This document shows, piece by piece, positions 1 through 12,000 of a DNA stretch of 14,016 bases. The notes beneath the pieces are model-generated. The model made no database searches. It was not told the origin of the DNA and saw nothing but the letters and a program-made list of their open reading frames with translations. How positions within the stretch are numbered: the first letter of the stretch is position 1; every line of letters starts with the position of its first letter. This DNA comes from Candidatus Omnitrophota bacterium (GTDB lineage: Bacteria > Omnitrophota > Gorgyraeia > Tantalellales > Tantalellaceae). Where the stretch lies: the NCBI GenBank assembly GCA_013204685.1, contig JABMSC010000102.1, forward strand, positions 1 through 14,016. The letters are read 5' to 3'. The translations under genes and the position numbers were made by a program.

Positions 1-3000
1 TATTAACAGAGAAGATCCCCCCACAAGAGAACAGGCACGTGTTTCATTTGATAGAACTACTTCGATGCTGAAAAATATAACGGATATTATCTGTGCTTTG
101 CCTGAAGGTGTGTGGAAACAGATCAGTCTTGAAGCACAAAGGTTTTATTATAGCTCAAGCTATTATGATGAAAAGATAAAATGGCCTGAATCTATCGATC
201 AGATGAAAGAACTTAAAATCGGCGCGGAAAAAACTACACCCGCGGCAAAAAGAACGCCGCAACAGAGCAAAAAACCCGCGTTACCGCTGATTTTAACGGG
301 AACGGATACCGTTGCGCCGGATCTTGATTCCATCATGAAAGAAGTAATGGGCGGAAAAAAAATAGACATAGTTACGGACCCGCTTTCCGGTCTTATCGGC
401 AATGGAGCAAAAGACAGTCTGGCGGCCTTAAGCGGTGCGAGCAATGAAGCTGCGCGCAGAGAAAAACAGAAACAAGTACGTGTGGTTCTGCACTGTTTCG
501 CGATGTCCGTCCTCAGCGTCTATCTCAAAAAGGAAAAAAATCTTATCAAAGAAGAGGGAATTTTCGCCTGGACGGGAGACGGCGAAAAAAGGGAAATATC
601 GAGGGAAGAAACTGTTATGGTCCAGAGACTGAAACAGCTGATCTTCAGCTGTGATTCTTCGATGAGTATCGATGAAGCGGTTGAGACGCTTGCAGGAGGA
701 TACAGGACGTTCCTGCTGGATACGAAAAACAAAATACCCCTTGTTTATCGGCACGGCGGCGGAGATAATCCGTCATTTGTCAGGTTAAAGGCCAGCATGA
801 TCCTGGGGCTTCAGCCGGTGATGTCTCCCGCGGAACTCGCGGACAAACTCCGTCCGGAATTCATCCACAGCATAGATGTTTTCGTCAATCTGGCTGGTGA
901 GACCATTATGCGTGTTTTTATGAAAGATGATGGCCGTTTCAATGCTCCGATGTCACCCGTGACCAATATTGATCTTTACGCGATCGACCCGGCGAACCCC
1001 GACAGGATGCTTCCGGTCGAAAGGGTGATCGAACTTGCGAAAGACTGGGAGAGAACGCTCAAGATCCTCAAGAAGTCAGAATGGACCGGGAAGAAAGCTC
1101 GTTTTGCTGTAGGAGGAATAGATTATGATTTTATGTCACGGAAGAAGATCCAGCAGCTGGTGCGCACGGCACTCCCCGATATGCCCAGAAAAGAGCAGGA
1201 GAAAATAGTCGCCGAAGCATGGGTTGAAGAAGAAAAACTTGAACTTATTCATTCAAGCTATCCATATGCAACAGAAGAAAAACAAGATGCTTCTACGGTG
1301 AGATTATCCTGGACGATCAGCCTGTTCGAGTATTATTCCAAAAAACATCCCGGGGACCCTTCGCTGCAGGAAATTGCCAGATATTTTATCCAGGTGATGA
1401 TGTCTCCCGGAAGCAAAGATGTATTCACCCAGGCCCAAGTGCTGGGTGCCTGGCACAACAGGCGATACACCGAGGAGACCCTGATGGAAGTGGTCCGGAA
1501 AGATTCGATGTCACAGGAAGATCTGGAGAGCATTATAACGCTCAAAAATATGGTGAAAGCGATCGTCATTAACTGGTGGAAGATGGAGGGTGAAATGACG
1601 GTCCATGCGCCATGGAGCGTTGTGACGGCCTGGGACCGCACTGTTACGGAAGAGGTGCCGGAAGAACTGGAGATGAGGCGTGAAATGTGGCACCGCGCTA
1701 TAGCTCTTGTCCATCAGATCATGCGGAATATCAGAGAGGACAATGGAGGGGATTTTCTGATCTTAAAGGACAGTGGCGGGTTTCTTAACGATCCGAGAGA
1801 TCTTGCCGTTCTTCCCAGGATCGGTTACGCGCCGTTCATCAGACAGGAAGACCTCGGTGAATTTTTCAACAATGAAGAAACCTATGTTTCTGCGGAAGTA
1901 AGACCCGCCACCGAAACCGAGCCGCCGGCGCTTCTTATCAGGCTTAATATAGAGGAAGGGTGGCAGTTCGCGAATATGATAATAAAAAGGGATAAGGGCA
2001 TTGTTCCCGACGGCGAAAAAGGTGTCCTGAAAGTGTTCCTGTTCGACGGTGACCGCCTCATCACGGATGAGGCTTCTTACAGGAAAATGGTGACCGACGA
2101 CGGAAGACTGGCAAAAGCGGGAAGCGGAAGTTTGCTGTTGTCGGACGCGCTGGAAAAAGGGTTTGCGCGCCTTCTTGTCGGTCATGTTCTGGTGAACGAG
2201 GACAGGCTGTGCGGCGCCTTTTTAGCGGGATCCACCGGAACACAAAAGGTGAATAAAGAAGTAAGGATGGAAGTGGATACTATCAGGGGCGTCTTTGCGA
2301 AAGAGAAGAAAAAGCGGGAACCCCTGCCATTAAAATATGCCATACCCAGGTTCGGTCAGAACGAAATGATTGAGGATGTGCGTACGGCTGTGGTGAAGGG
2401 TGAAATAAAAAAAGCTCTGGAGTATTTAGAAACGTGGATCGAGCAAACACCGGATCCGATGCCGCTTCTGGAACTTAAGAAAAAGGTTCAGAGGGCCGGC
2501 GAGGTGATAGAGCAGCTAAAAATGTTACCGGGCCGGGCAAAACAAATCACGACAGCGGAAGACGAAGAAAAGCTTAGCGAACTGGAGAGAAGACTTGCTG
2601 CCATAGGGCAACAGAACGAAGATATTCTTGAATATCTGGAGGCGAGGTTCGAAAGAACACAAGCCGCAGTAGCTGCTGCCAGGGAACGTGTTGATAGCGA
2701 TAAGAGGCGTATACAGGATGAAAAAGACCGCGTCGAAAGAGAGAAGCAGAAAGAGGTAGAAGCGGAAAGGAATCGCGTACGGGATGAAGAAGATCGCCTT
2801 GCAAGAGAAAGGCAGAACAGAATAGATGCAGCAAGAGAGGAAGTTACCGGACTTATTGAAGGAATAAAGGCGATCAAAGATCCGGAAAACGAGGATCACA
2901 TTGCCGACAAGGAACAGATGTTACTGCTGCTGGAAGTAAAATTTGAACGGGAAAAGATCAAAGAGGAATTGGGAGAGGAACTTGACGAAGCGCGCGCTGA

Positions 3001-6000
3001 ACTTGAGGCGGCGAAACAGCGAATAAAGTCCAAAAGGATAGGCGCAGCAAAAAAAGAACTCGCCGGACTTATTGAAGGAATAAAGGCGATCAAAGATCCG
3101 GAAAACGAGGATCACATTGCCGACAAGGAACAGATGTTACTGCTGATGAAAGTAAGATTTGAGCGGGAGAAGATCAAGGGGAAATTGGAAGAGGAACTTG
3201 ACGAAGTGCGTGCTGAACTTAAAAGAGCAAAGGAGCGCATCGAAGAAGAAAGAAGACAGGCCGGACAGAAAGAGATAGAACGCATTGAAAGAGAAAAGAC
3301 GGAGGCGATAGAAGCGGCCAAAGGCGAGATAAGGTCCCTCGCAGGAAGGCTCGAGGAAATTAATACAGCAGAAGACAGCAGAAGACTTGCTGAGATAAGT
3401 TCTGAGCTTGATGCTTTGAGAGCCGAAGATGCCGACATTACAGCGGTCCTGAGACAGGAATTTGAAGAGGCAAATGCCGAGCTTACAGCCGCCAGGGATC
3501 GTATTGACGTGGACTTAATAAGGGTCCGGGAATTAGAAAAGGAAGAAGCGAGAGAAAGAATTGACAGAATACAGGCGGCTAAAGCAAAACTCACTGCTCT
3601 TATAGATAAAATACAGACACTTGATATCCGCCAGAGGGTTCCTGAAGACCCTGAAGCCTTCCTGGTGTTCATAAGAGAAGTGACGGAGAGCGAGATCCGG
3701 GCTGATCTTGAACGCCTGTCTGCCCTGCAGGAAGAATACGAAAAGCTCTCCGCTGAATATAAAGAACTTTCCGAGGAACTTACCGAAGAAATAGTGGGTG
3801 TGGTTGCTTTACTTGGCGCCGAAGAAAAGTTTCTGAATCGTTATCTAAAGGTGAAAGAAGCTGTGCCGGAATACGACGCCCTCCTTGAGGAATTAAAGAC
3901 CATCAAAACCTTTGACGATAAAGAAGAACTGGCCGCGCTTGAAGAAAAATACGATCGGCTCAGGGAAGAGTATGTGGAGGTTTATGATGATATCTGGATC
4001 CTTCACGAGAAAATACGCTCTGAGCTCCATGCACTGATAAACCTGATGGAACAGCTGGAGGAGGATAGAGGCGCCAGGATAGAAGAAGCTAAAAGCAGGC
4101 TGGAAGGTCTGGTCGGTCAGATAAAAGAAGTGAAGACCGCGCAAGACAAAGAGTTGCTTGCCGCATACGCGGAGCAGCTGGATGCTTTGATCGCGGAATA
4201 TCAGGATCTTGAGAATGAACTTAAATCCAAGGCCCGGGGTGTCCGCACTTCACTTGCCGCCGCGGGAAAACGTATAGAAAAAGATGCCGCCCGCATTGCC
4301 GCCCTGGAAAAAGAAGAACGCGAACGTGCATTTCAGGCAGCCAAGAGCCGGATCGATGGTATTATTGCCGGTATAAATGAAGCAAAGAAAAGAGAACCAT
4401 CAGAAGTTCCGGGGCTTCTCTCCGGGCTTTATGCTTCGATCAAAGAGCTTGCAGGAGAATTAGGTGACGAGTTTGCGCCGTCCTTTGAGGATATGCGCCG
4501 CTTTTGTATTACCGAAAATATGATATTGCTGGATAGCGAGACGGACGAAATCGGCAAGATGACATCCGCACTGATGAAGGGCTTTAAGACGGCTACCGCA
4601 GATCAGATCGACGAAGTGTTGAAGAGGTTCGAACGACATATAGAGAACATCGATCTTTTAACAAAAGATATCAATGGTCTCAAAGAACAGAATGAGCTGG
4701 ACAGAGAAGCGCTGGCGGCACTTCGAAGAAAGAAAGCGGTTCTGTCGGAAAAAAGCGCAGATCTCGAACAGAGAAAGGTCATCAAAGAGATCCACCCGCT
4801 TATAACGAGGAGCATGCGGGAGCTTCAGACTCTGAAAATAACCCGTTCCATGCCGGGCGGAGGAACGCAGCTTGTGTATACAGAAGTCGGCGTTGAGAAA
4901 ATTTCTATAGTGCGAACGTTGTTTGCGTGCCTGGAGCGATTAGATACAAGCGTGGAATGCGCGAGGATCTGCCACGAAAAAGTGAGCCAGATATTCAGCA
5001 ATACCTTAAGCGCTAAAAAAGCGGAAGCAAAAGAAGCAGCCTTTCTTATAGACGCCGAGAAGCGGATAGATAGTGGAGATCTTACCGCTTCAGAGATCGA
5101 TGAGCTGAGGAAAGAGCTTGATGAAGAAGTTCCCCCGGAGATAGAGGCCCCTTACACTACGCGGAGATCCCATTATGAGGGCTGGCGCAGGGCATTACAG
5201 AGAGGGCTCGGCGGCAGACGGAGGGAAGACAGGGATGGGCCGGTCGAAGATGTTAGCAGCGGTCTTGACATATCTTTCACAGGGACTGAGCCGGCATCGG
5301 AACCGGCAGGGACACCGCTCAGGCGAGGGCCCGACAGGAGTGGACAGCAGGATGGCCTTCGCCGAGAGCAAGGGCAGGAAAGGTCTCTTGGAAGAAGCGC
5401 CACTCGTGATGACGGTCGAAGGGCCTCCGGAATCCGGCAGCAGAAATACGGCAGAGAAAGACCGGAAGGGCGGATTTCCCAGGAAAAAGTGCCTTTCGCG
5501 AACTTCTATGATCGCCGGAGAAAGCAATATGATGTCATCAAGATGGCCCGGGCAATAGCGAAAGAGATGGGAATAAGTGCAGCTGGATTTAAAAAAGTCA
5601 TACATCTATTCGATGGTTTACCAAACCGCGTAAGATTCATAAAAGTCACAGACACAGCAATACGTTTGGTGTTCGCCAGGATCAAAGGTGACACGCAGGC
5701 AAAACAGTCCGCAATTGATAAAATGGCCGCTGAGATGACGCGTCCGGAATTGGGAAAAGTTAGCCGAGAAGAACAGGCGGCCGTTCAGGCCTGCTTGAGC
5801 TTTGACCCACATCAGAGTTCAGAAGAAAGCGCTTCGGGAGGCGTGGCAATAATGTTGGGGTTAATTATAATTTTCGCTGCAAGGGCGCTCCTTCTTTCTG
5901 AGCTGCCTTCGCTGATACCATCCACATCCCTTATTGCATTTTGCCTGATGGCAGGCATGTGTACCGTGGGAGCATCCGACAGTAAAGAAACCGGCAGGGA

Positions 6001-9000
6001 CATTATGGAAATGGGGCCGGACGAGATCCTTGCCGGAGTACCGGAAGATATACAGAAACACAGTTTAAGGGTCGCGAAGATCGCGACGCTCATTGCCAGG
6101 GAACTGGAACTGTCGGAAGAAGATATAGACCTTCTTCAGCATACGGCATGGGCGCATGATATAGGACAATCGGAGAAAAGCCGGTATCCTGAAACGCTAA
6201 GAATGCTCAATAAAAGGCTTTACGGTCTGTCTGAGAACGAGAGGATCGAGCCGGTGAGGGATTATCTGGTCAGGTGGCTTGAGGACGACGAGATAATGGA
6301 CAGGTATGGTATTCCGCCCGAAAAACGAAAGATAGCAAGAGAAAAGGTCAGGGAAAACAATTATTATCCCATATGGGAACTTTACATTGTCTATACCGTG
6401 CTGGGCAGGAAAGATCTGCCGAAAGAAGAACAGGAGCTCTCACCGGAGGAACAGGTAGTTGCGGGGAACATGTATAGCCATGGCAGAGATTCGATCAAAA
6501 AACTTGATACGATGAGCATCACGTATCCAGCCGAACTTGCTGTATTGATCCGGTACCACCATGATTATACGCGTCTCGAAGAGGAAATAGATCATCTGGT
6601 CAGAGAAGGTGCTATACCGGAAAGATACGAACAAAAATTCAGGAAAAAAATAAACTTACTGGAGAGCATTATTATTGTATCCGATGTTTTTGAACAGGGC
6701 AACAATTATGCCCGCCTGGTAACGGATAGAAGCAAGCCAAGAGTTGAAACTTTCAGCGAAACGATCAACGGATGGATGAAAAAACGCTTTGACAAGATGG
6801 AAAACATAAAGGAGAAACGTCCGCTTGAGGCTCTGGAAGCGCTCATAAAAAGGGAGGACCCCGTATTATTCGAGATCGTGTTTGACGCAAGAAGGAATAG
6901 TCAATTCATGGACGAAGATCTTACTTTTATCGGAGGCGGCCGGGTAGATCCGACAGAGCATGGTTTCAATATTATTGCGGGAAAAGAGGCCAAATTCTTA
7001 GCCCAGGTCATACTTGCAACGATAGGAATAGGGCTGGCCGTATCTATTGAACCTTTGATAGAGGTTTATATTGCTATGCGGGGCCTTCCTTCGGTGGAAA
7101 AACTCCGGCTCCTGATTGATTATCCTTTTATTTCGGCCACTGTCTGGGTATTTACGCTGGCCATAGCCATCGGATATTTTTCTCGGGCTATCCGGAAATT
7201 TTCAAAAATGACCAAAGCCGTGCAGGATGCCATGAAAAGCTGGAACAATACTTTTTCCAAAGAACTGAAAATGTACGATATCGAACTTGAAAGAACGCCG
7301 ATCGCCAAGGCTACGCCGCAGGGCATTATAGTGAACAGACAGGCTTTTAACAGGATAGCCGACAGTGGGATAAGGGAAGATATCCTGAGGCACGACAGCG
7401 TTGAAAGCGCCATCTTACGGGTCTTGAACCGGAGGAAATGGGCCAGACCATTAGCTAACACAACTCTGGCGCATTTTATCGCGTTACTTGCGATCTTTCC
7501 TGGCATTGTTAAGTATATGCCTATTTCGAGAAAACTCGGTTCGTTCCACATAACGCCTATGCCACCATTGCCCGTTCTGCTGCATTTTCTTTTCAAGAAA
7601 AACCTCAGAAGCAGATTTCTTGACAGGAGGTTCTACGTGAGGATGGGGGATAAGCTTATAGATCGGCAGTCCTATTTCAGGAAAAGATACATAAAATGGC
7701 GGCACTCGCGAATTACAAGAAAAAGCATCTTTAGCCGGGGGGAGGACATTTGTCCGTTCTGTGAGGAGAACGCAGCACACAATGAACAAAGAACGAGATT
7801 AGGGGGATGGATCTACAGTGTTAACCGTGCTCCCATATTCTTCAAACATGTCATTGCTTTTACCCGTAAGCATGTAAATCAGGGGGCGATCAATACAGAT
7901 CTATGTCTTGATGTTATCAGAATGATGGATAGTCTGAAAAAGCACACTATTTACTGGGCAAGCGAGGGCGGCGCAAGTATAAAGGGGCATCTTCATATTC
8001 ATATTTTCGAAAAAGAGCGCAAACCTGTTCTTCGGACTGTTATGAAATGGATATTCGAATGGCTGAAATATATAGCTGTTCACCGCAGAGTGCATACACC
8101 CGTTCTTGATCTTGAAAAAAGAATGCCGGTTGAGGAGTATCCGGTAGAAACTCTTGCGTCTAACTCATTCGGTAAAAAGATAACCGGACTTGTGCGGAAC
8201 TATCCTACAGCCGGTAACCCCATTTCCGCATACGTCGTATTCGGGTATCAGGAAGAGGACAGGATTATAATAGCGCGTCGAGTTTTCGGGATCGAATCCA
8301 TAATGAGGTCTTTCGGGCTTGATGTGGACAAAGTATTCATGCGGGACAGAAAATCCGGGGAGATCAGGATCTATCTGTATCCAAGACGCAAGGGGTATGC
8401 TGCTGAATTTGGCGGGATCACGGATAGGGTCCTGGGACCGGTCGAGATGAGCGGACTTTTTATAATACCCGGGGAAGAAGCGTACCAGGATCTACAATTA
8501 AAAGATGCCATAAGCGTTTTAAGCGAAGTGGGACTTCCCTTAAAAAATAACGAGTCAAATATATTGAAAAAGGAGATAAAAAAGGCCATGCAGGAAGCTG
8601 AAGACCTGGTAACACTGCATGAAAAAAATCTCCCCAGGGATGTAAAAGCTATAGTTTTTGACCTTGACGGTGTTCTGTCGCATAGATCGCTGGTCGAAAT
8701 AAGACGTCTTCAGGTGGAAATGTACAAGAGGATCATGGATCTCCCCACTTCACTTTATAATTCCTATTCTTCTGGACAGCACACCAAAGAGGCGATGGAT
8801 CTTTTTAACAGAAGGGATGGGGCATCCTCAAAGGAGATCTTCCGGGAACTCATAAAAATCGCGCCAAAATACAGAAGAACAGAGCCATTGAGGACGGCTG
8901 AAGAATATTACGAGGAATACAGCAGGAAAAGAGAAGAAGCATTCAAGAAAATGTTAAGTAAAGGGGTGGACAGTCTTGCTCCGCATGTTTTGGAACTAAT

Positions 9001-12000
9001 GGCCCTGTTGGAAGAACTCCCTGATCCGCCCGAGCTGTTCATCGCGTCCTGCAGGGGGAGAGAAAGCGTTTTAAGGTTCTACGAGGCGACCGGATTGTAT
9101 AGATATATCCGTGAAGAAAATATATTTGCAGTTCCGGAAAAAGAGACCAGGGCGCAGAGAAGCGAAATAAAACTGAAGGCGGTACAGGATATCAAGCGAA
9201 AAAGAGGATTGAAGCCGGAACAGATAATTTTCCTGGATGACTGCATAAGCATCAAGGACGTTCTTGGCGATGAAGCTATAATAGGGCTTGTTCAGAACGC
9301 GACCATCAGCGATCAAAGCACCGTAACAAGAAGTAAAGAGGTCGGGATAGATTTTGTCAGAACAAGCTTGCAGCCTGACCCTAACTTTATAAAGACGATA
9401 ACCGGTCGCGACAAAATGGGCGTGGAACAAGCTATAGATATCTTCAGGATCAGCGAGGAGGAGATAAAGCAGTCACTTCTTTCCGGGGAGGGAGAAATAA
9501 CATACGGACAGCTTATGGAACAAGTTATCAGGCCGGGGGTGGAAAATTCCATGAAAGCAGGAGAGAGGTTTGACATTGTCATCATAGGTGATCCGGCAAC
9601 GGGCAAAACGACCATTTCCAACACGACCATGAGAGAAGATATCCTCCGGATATCCCAAAGCACCCCGGTTATTATTTCAACGGATGACTTTCTTAAAGAT
9701 AAAGACGAAAGAGATATAGATCACACGGTGCTTGTGCCGACAGAAGATCTTCTTGAAAAATTTGATTATGAACGAATGATCCAATCGATCAAAGATCATC
9801 TTGAGGGCAAGCCGGTCGAAACGACCGTATACGATGAGACTCTCAGGGGCAGAGTGAGAATTGGTGCCGGAGAAAACATGGAACCTCTTTTGTTCGCAGG
9901 GGCGGAGACATTCTCCCTGCGGGGGATCGAAGAACAACAGAAACACTTCGGAGAAACAGACATTTTGGTCCTGGAGTCTTCTCCGAGCAGAATAGTGCTG
10001 AGAGTGAACGATACGGATAACGTGATACACCTGTCGGATGGGAAGATAATATCGGTAGAGGCTAACGGGAAGAAACAGACCGTGTGGAGAAAACAAAAAC
10101 TGGAGACAGCTCTTGATGTGGAACAGTACGCGGTACTGGATAAAGGGCGCAGATTTAAAGTTCCGGGTGATTTTGTGGATGTTACGAGAAGGATAGGATC
10201 TGACAGACAAGTTTATATATATGAGGGAATGCTTGTTCTGCATGAAGAGTCACTTGATGATAAATTTGACAAAAAACTTATACTGATCGCCCATCCTGAT
10301 GTGACTTTCGAAAGAAGCAGACGCAGGTTCTATATGCAGACAGGAAGAAGAAGAGACGGGTTGGACGAAAGAGAGTCTGTTTTGTTGCTGGAGAAGCGAG
10401 CCTTTTATGAAAGCAAGACCTTTACCGGTCCGGAACTCGAAAGGGAAAGCAACAGAGATCTTATCAAGGTTAACACGCATACCATAGTTGAGAGCATATT
10501 CGCGCTCTACAGGGAAGGAAGACTTACAGAAGATCAATACGCAAAAGTCTTGACCGAAAAACTGGGACTAAGCGCTCACGATTTAAAGGTTGAGTTAGAT
10601 AAGAGAACGTCTAGTCTCTGGATAGGCAGAGATACTGAGACCATTACGCTGTCGGGGGAGCCAAGGACAGTTGATTTCACTAAAAGGCATATAATCGCCC
10701 GCCAGTTGGGATATCTGGAACACGTTGTTTTAAATGCGAGGATGCGAAAACTCGAAAAACTGTTCGACGAAGTAAGAATGAGGCGGGGACCGCCCTACTC
10801 TTACTGGTCAAAGTTGTTTCTTGAGACCATACCCCTGCCCGGTTCCAGGACACACCGCATATTAACACAAGCTCATCACACATTCCTCCATATTCCTCAA
10901 GTACTGGAAAGCAAAACTTCAGACGAGATCCTCCGGGATATAATAACCGAATTATACGGAAAAAACGTTGTTTTAACACAGCACGAAGAGATGGTATGGT
11001 ATGAGTATTGGTCTTTTTTAAATAAATATTATTGGGGGAACAAACAAAGTGAACTACAAAAGATCCTGCAAAGCCTCAGGCAGTCGGAAAAACAAGGGGA
11101 AATGGGTATCCTGGTAGGCGTATGTCCGATGTCCAGGAGCATCATAAAAGCATATGTCGAAGTCGCCCAAGAGCATCATTTTCCGCCGAATTTACTTGCC
11201 ACCCCTAGACAGGTAGATATTGAAACAGGGTATACCGGATGGAACCAGAGGACCTTTTACGAGCATCTTCTTGAGGTTACCGCTCAAGCAGGATATAAAG
11301 GCGACATAGTGATCGAACGGGATCACGGGGGACCGTACGAAAACCCCGCGTATAAAGATCTGCCGCTTGCAGAAGCCATTGATGAGGCCAAAAAGACATA
11401 CAGGGCGGATATAGAAAGAGGGTTTAGTCTCTTACATATAGATCTTTCTTTAGTTAATGAAACAAATGCCGGAAAGAAATTAACCCCTGATGATATTGCT
11501 GAATACACGGCAGAATTGATCTCAGACTGTGAAAGACATTGCTTAAGGACCGGACAAAAACCTATGGCTTACGCAATCGGTTCCGACGATGAGAACAGTC
11601 TATTGAAGGAGATTGACGACATAGAACAATTCATAATCGCTCTTAAAAGAAAACTCGGGAACAGGAACTTGGCTCATATCTGGAACAATGTCATCTATCT
11701 TGTTGTTGATACGGGTACGAAGCTGGGAGCAGGTGGACAAGTGGGCAGATTCGACCCTGATAAAACAAAAGCGGCGCAGGAGATCGCTTCACGCTACGGA
11801 TTGATCCTTAAACAGCATGAAGCGGACTATCTCCAGGAAGATCAATTGAAGGAACTATGGCAGTCAGGGATAAGGGCTTTAAATTTAGGACCGGAGCTGG
11901 CGAGAGCTGAATACGAGACATTGGAATGGTTGGAAGAACAAGTCAACGAAAAACTTAAAAGTACAGATCAGAAACCTTCCGCTCTTATGAAAAAGATCGA

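Larger units (their letters stand above)
2390..5149 (+). other. Long charged coiled-coil/helical-repeat stalk (residues 797-1716)
   Basis: About 920 residues dominated by Glu, Lys, Arg, Ala and Leu with almost no Pro or Gly, typical of long coiled coils. Degenerate units of about 70-85 residues recur, each opening with a pattern like AAKxxLxxLIxxI, followed by an acidic turn (ED/DPENED), a Leu-rich helix and a charged helix ending in (A)ELxxAxxRI. Unit starts are visible near bases 2822, 3038, 3311, 3560, 4079 and 4331. Near residues 1596-1690 a less regular segment with Gly, Cys and Val (SMPGGGTQLVYTEVGVEKI; RLDTSVECARICHEK) probably forms a small folded domain inside or capping the stalk. 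Its likely role is a rigid spacer or oligomerisation element separating the N-proximal domains from the membrane part. The family as such is not diagnostic of function. Confidence 0.88.

Noticed and set aside
435..632. + strand open stretch of 65 codons in frame 3
   Set aside because: Lys/Arg-rich shadow of the main frame with no motif and no plausible start signal.
2822..3253. CRISPR array or transposon repeat as the source of the 83-bp exact repeat
   Set aside because: Only two copies, directly adjacent, in frame, and part of a larger diverging coding unit. There are no spacers, terminal inverted repeats or target duplication.
199..4144. Many minus-strand open stretches over the first 4 kb, often Ser/Leu-rich (for example 2488-2877 and 3112-3672)
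   Set aside because: Their Ser/Phe/Leu-rich composition is the antisense of Glu/Lys/Arg-rich coiled-coil codons. They overlap the clearly coding + frame completely and show no family motif.
5175..5558. + strand open stretch of 127 codons in frame 3 beginning ATG
   Set aside because: It lies in the G+C-rich linker where stops are scarce in every frame, has no good ribosome binding site or recognisable motif, and sits within the uninterrupted giant frame.
9587..9700. Zeta-toxin identity for the P-loop domain
   Set aside because: The FDYERM...LEGKPV segment, the YEGMLVLHEE strand and the Arg-rich lid follow uridine kinase/phosphoribulokinase order better than zeta toxins.
9677..10243. Minus-strand open stretch of 188 codons opposite the kinase domain
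   Set aside because: The + strand encodes ordered URK/PRK kinase motifs on both sides of this region. The minus product has no recognisable domain.
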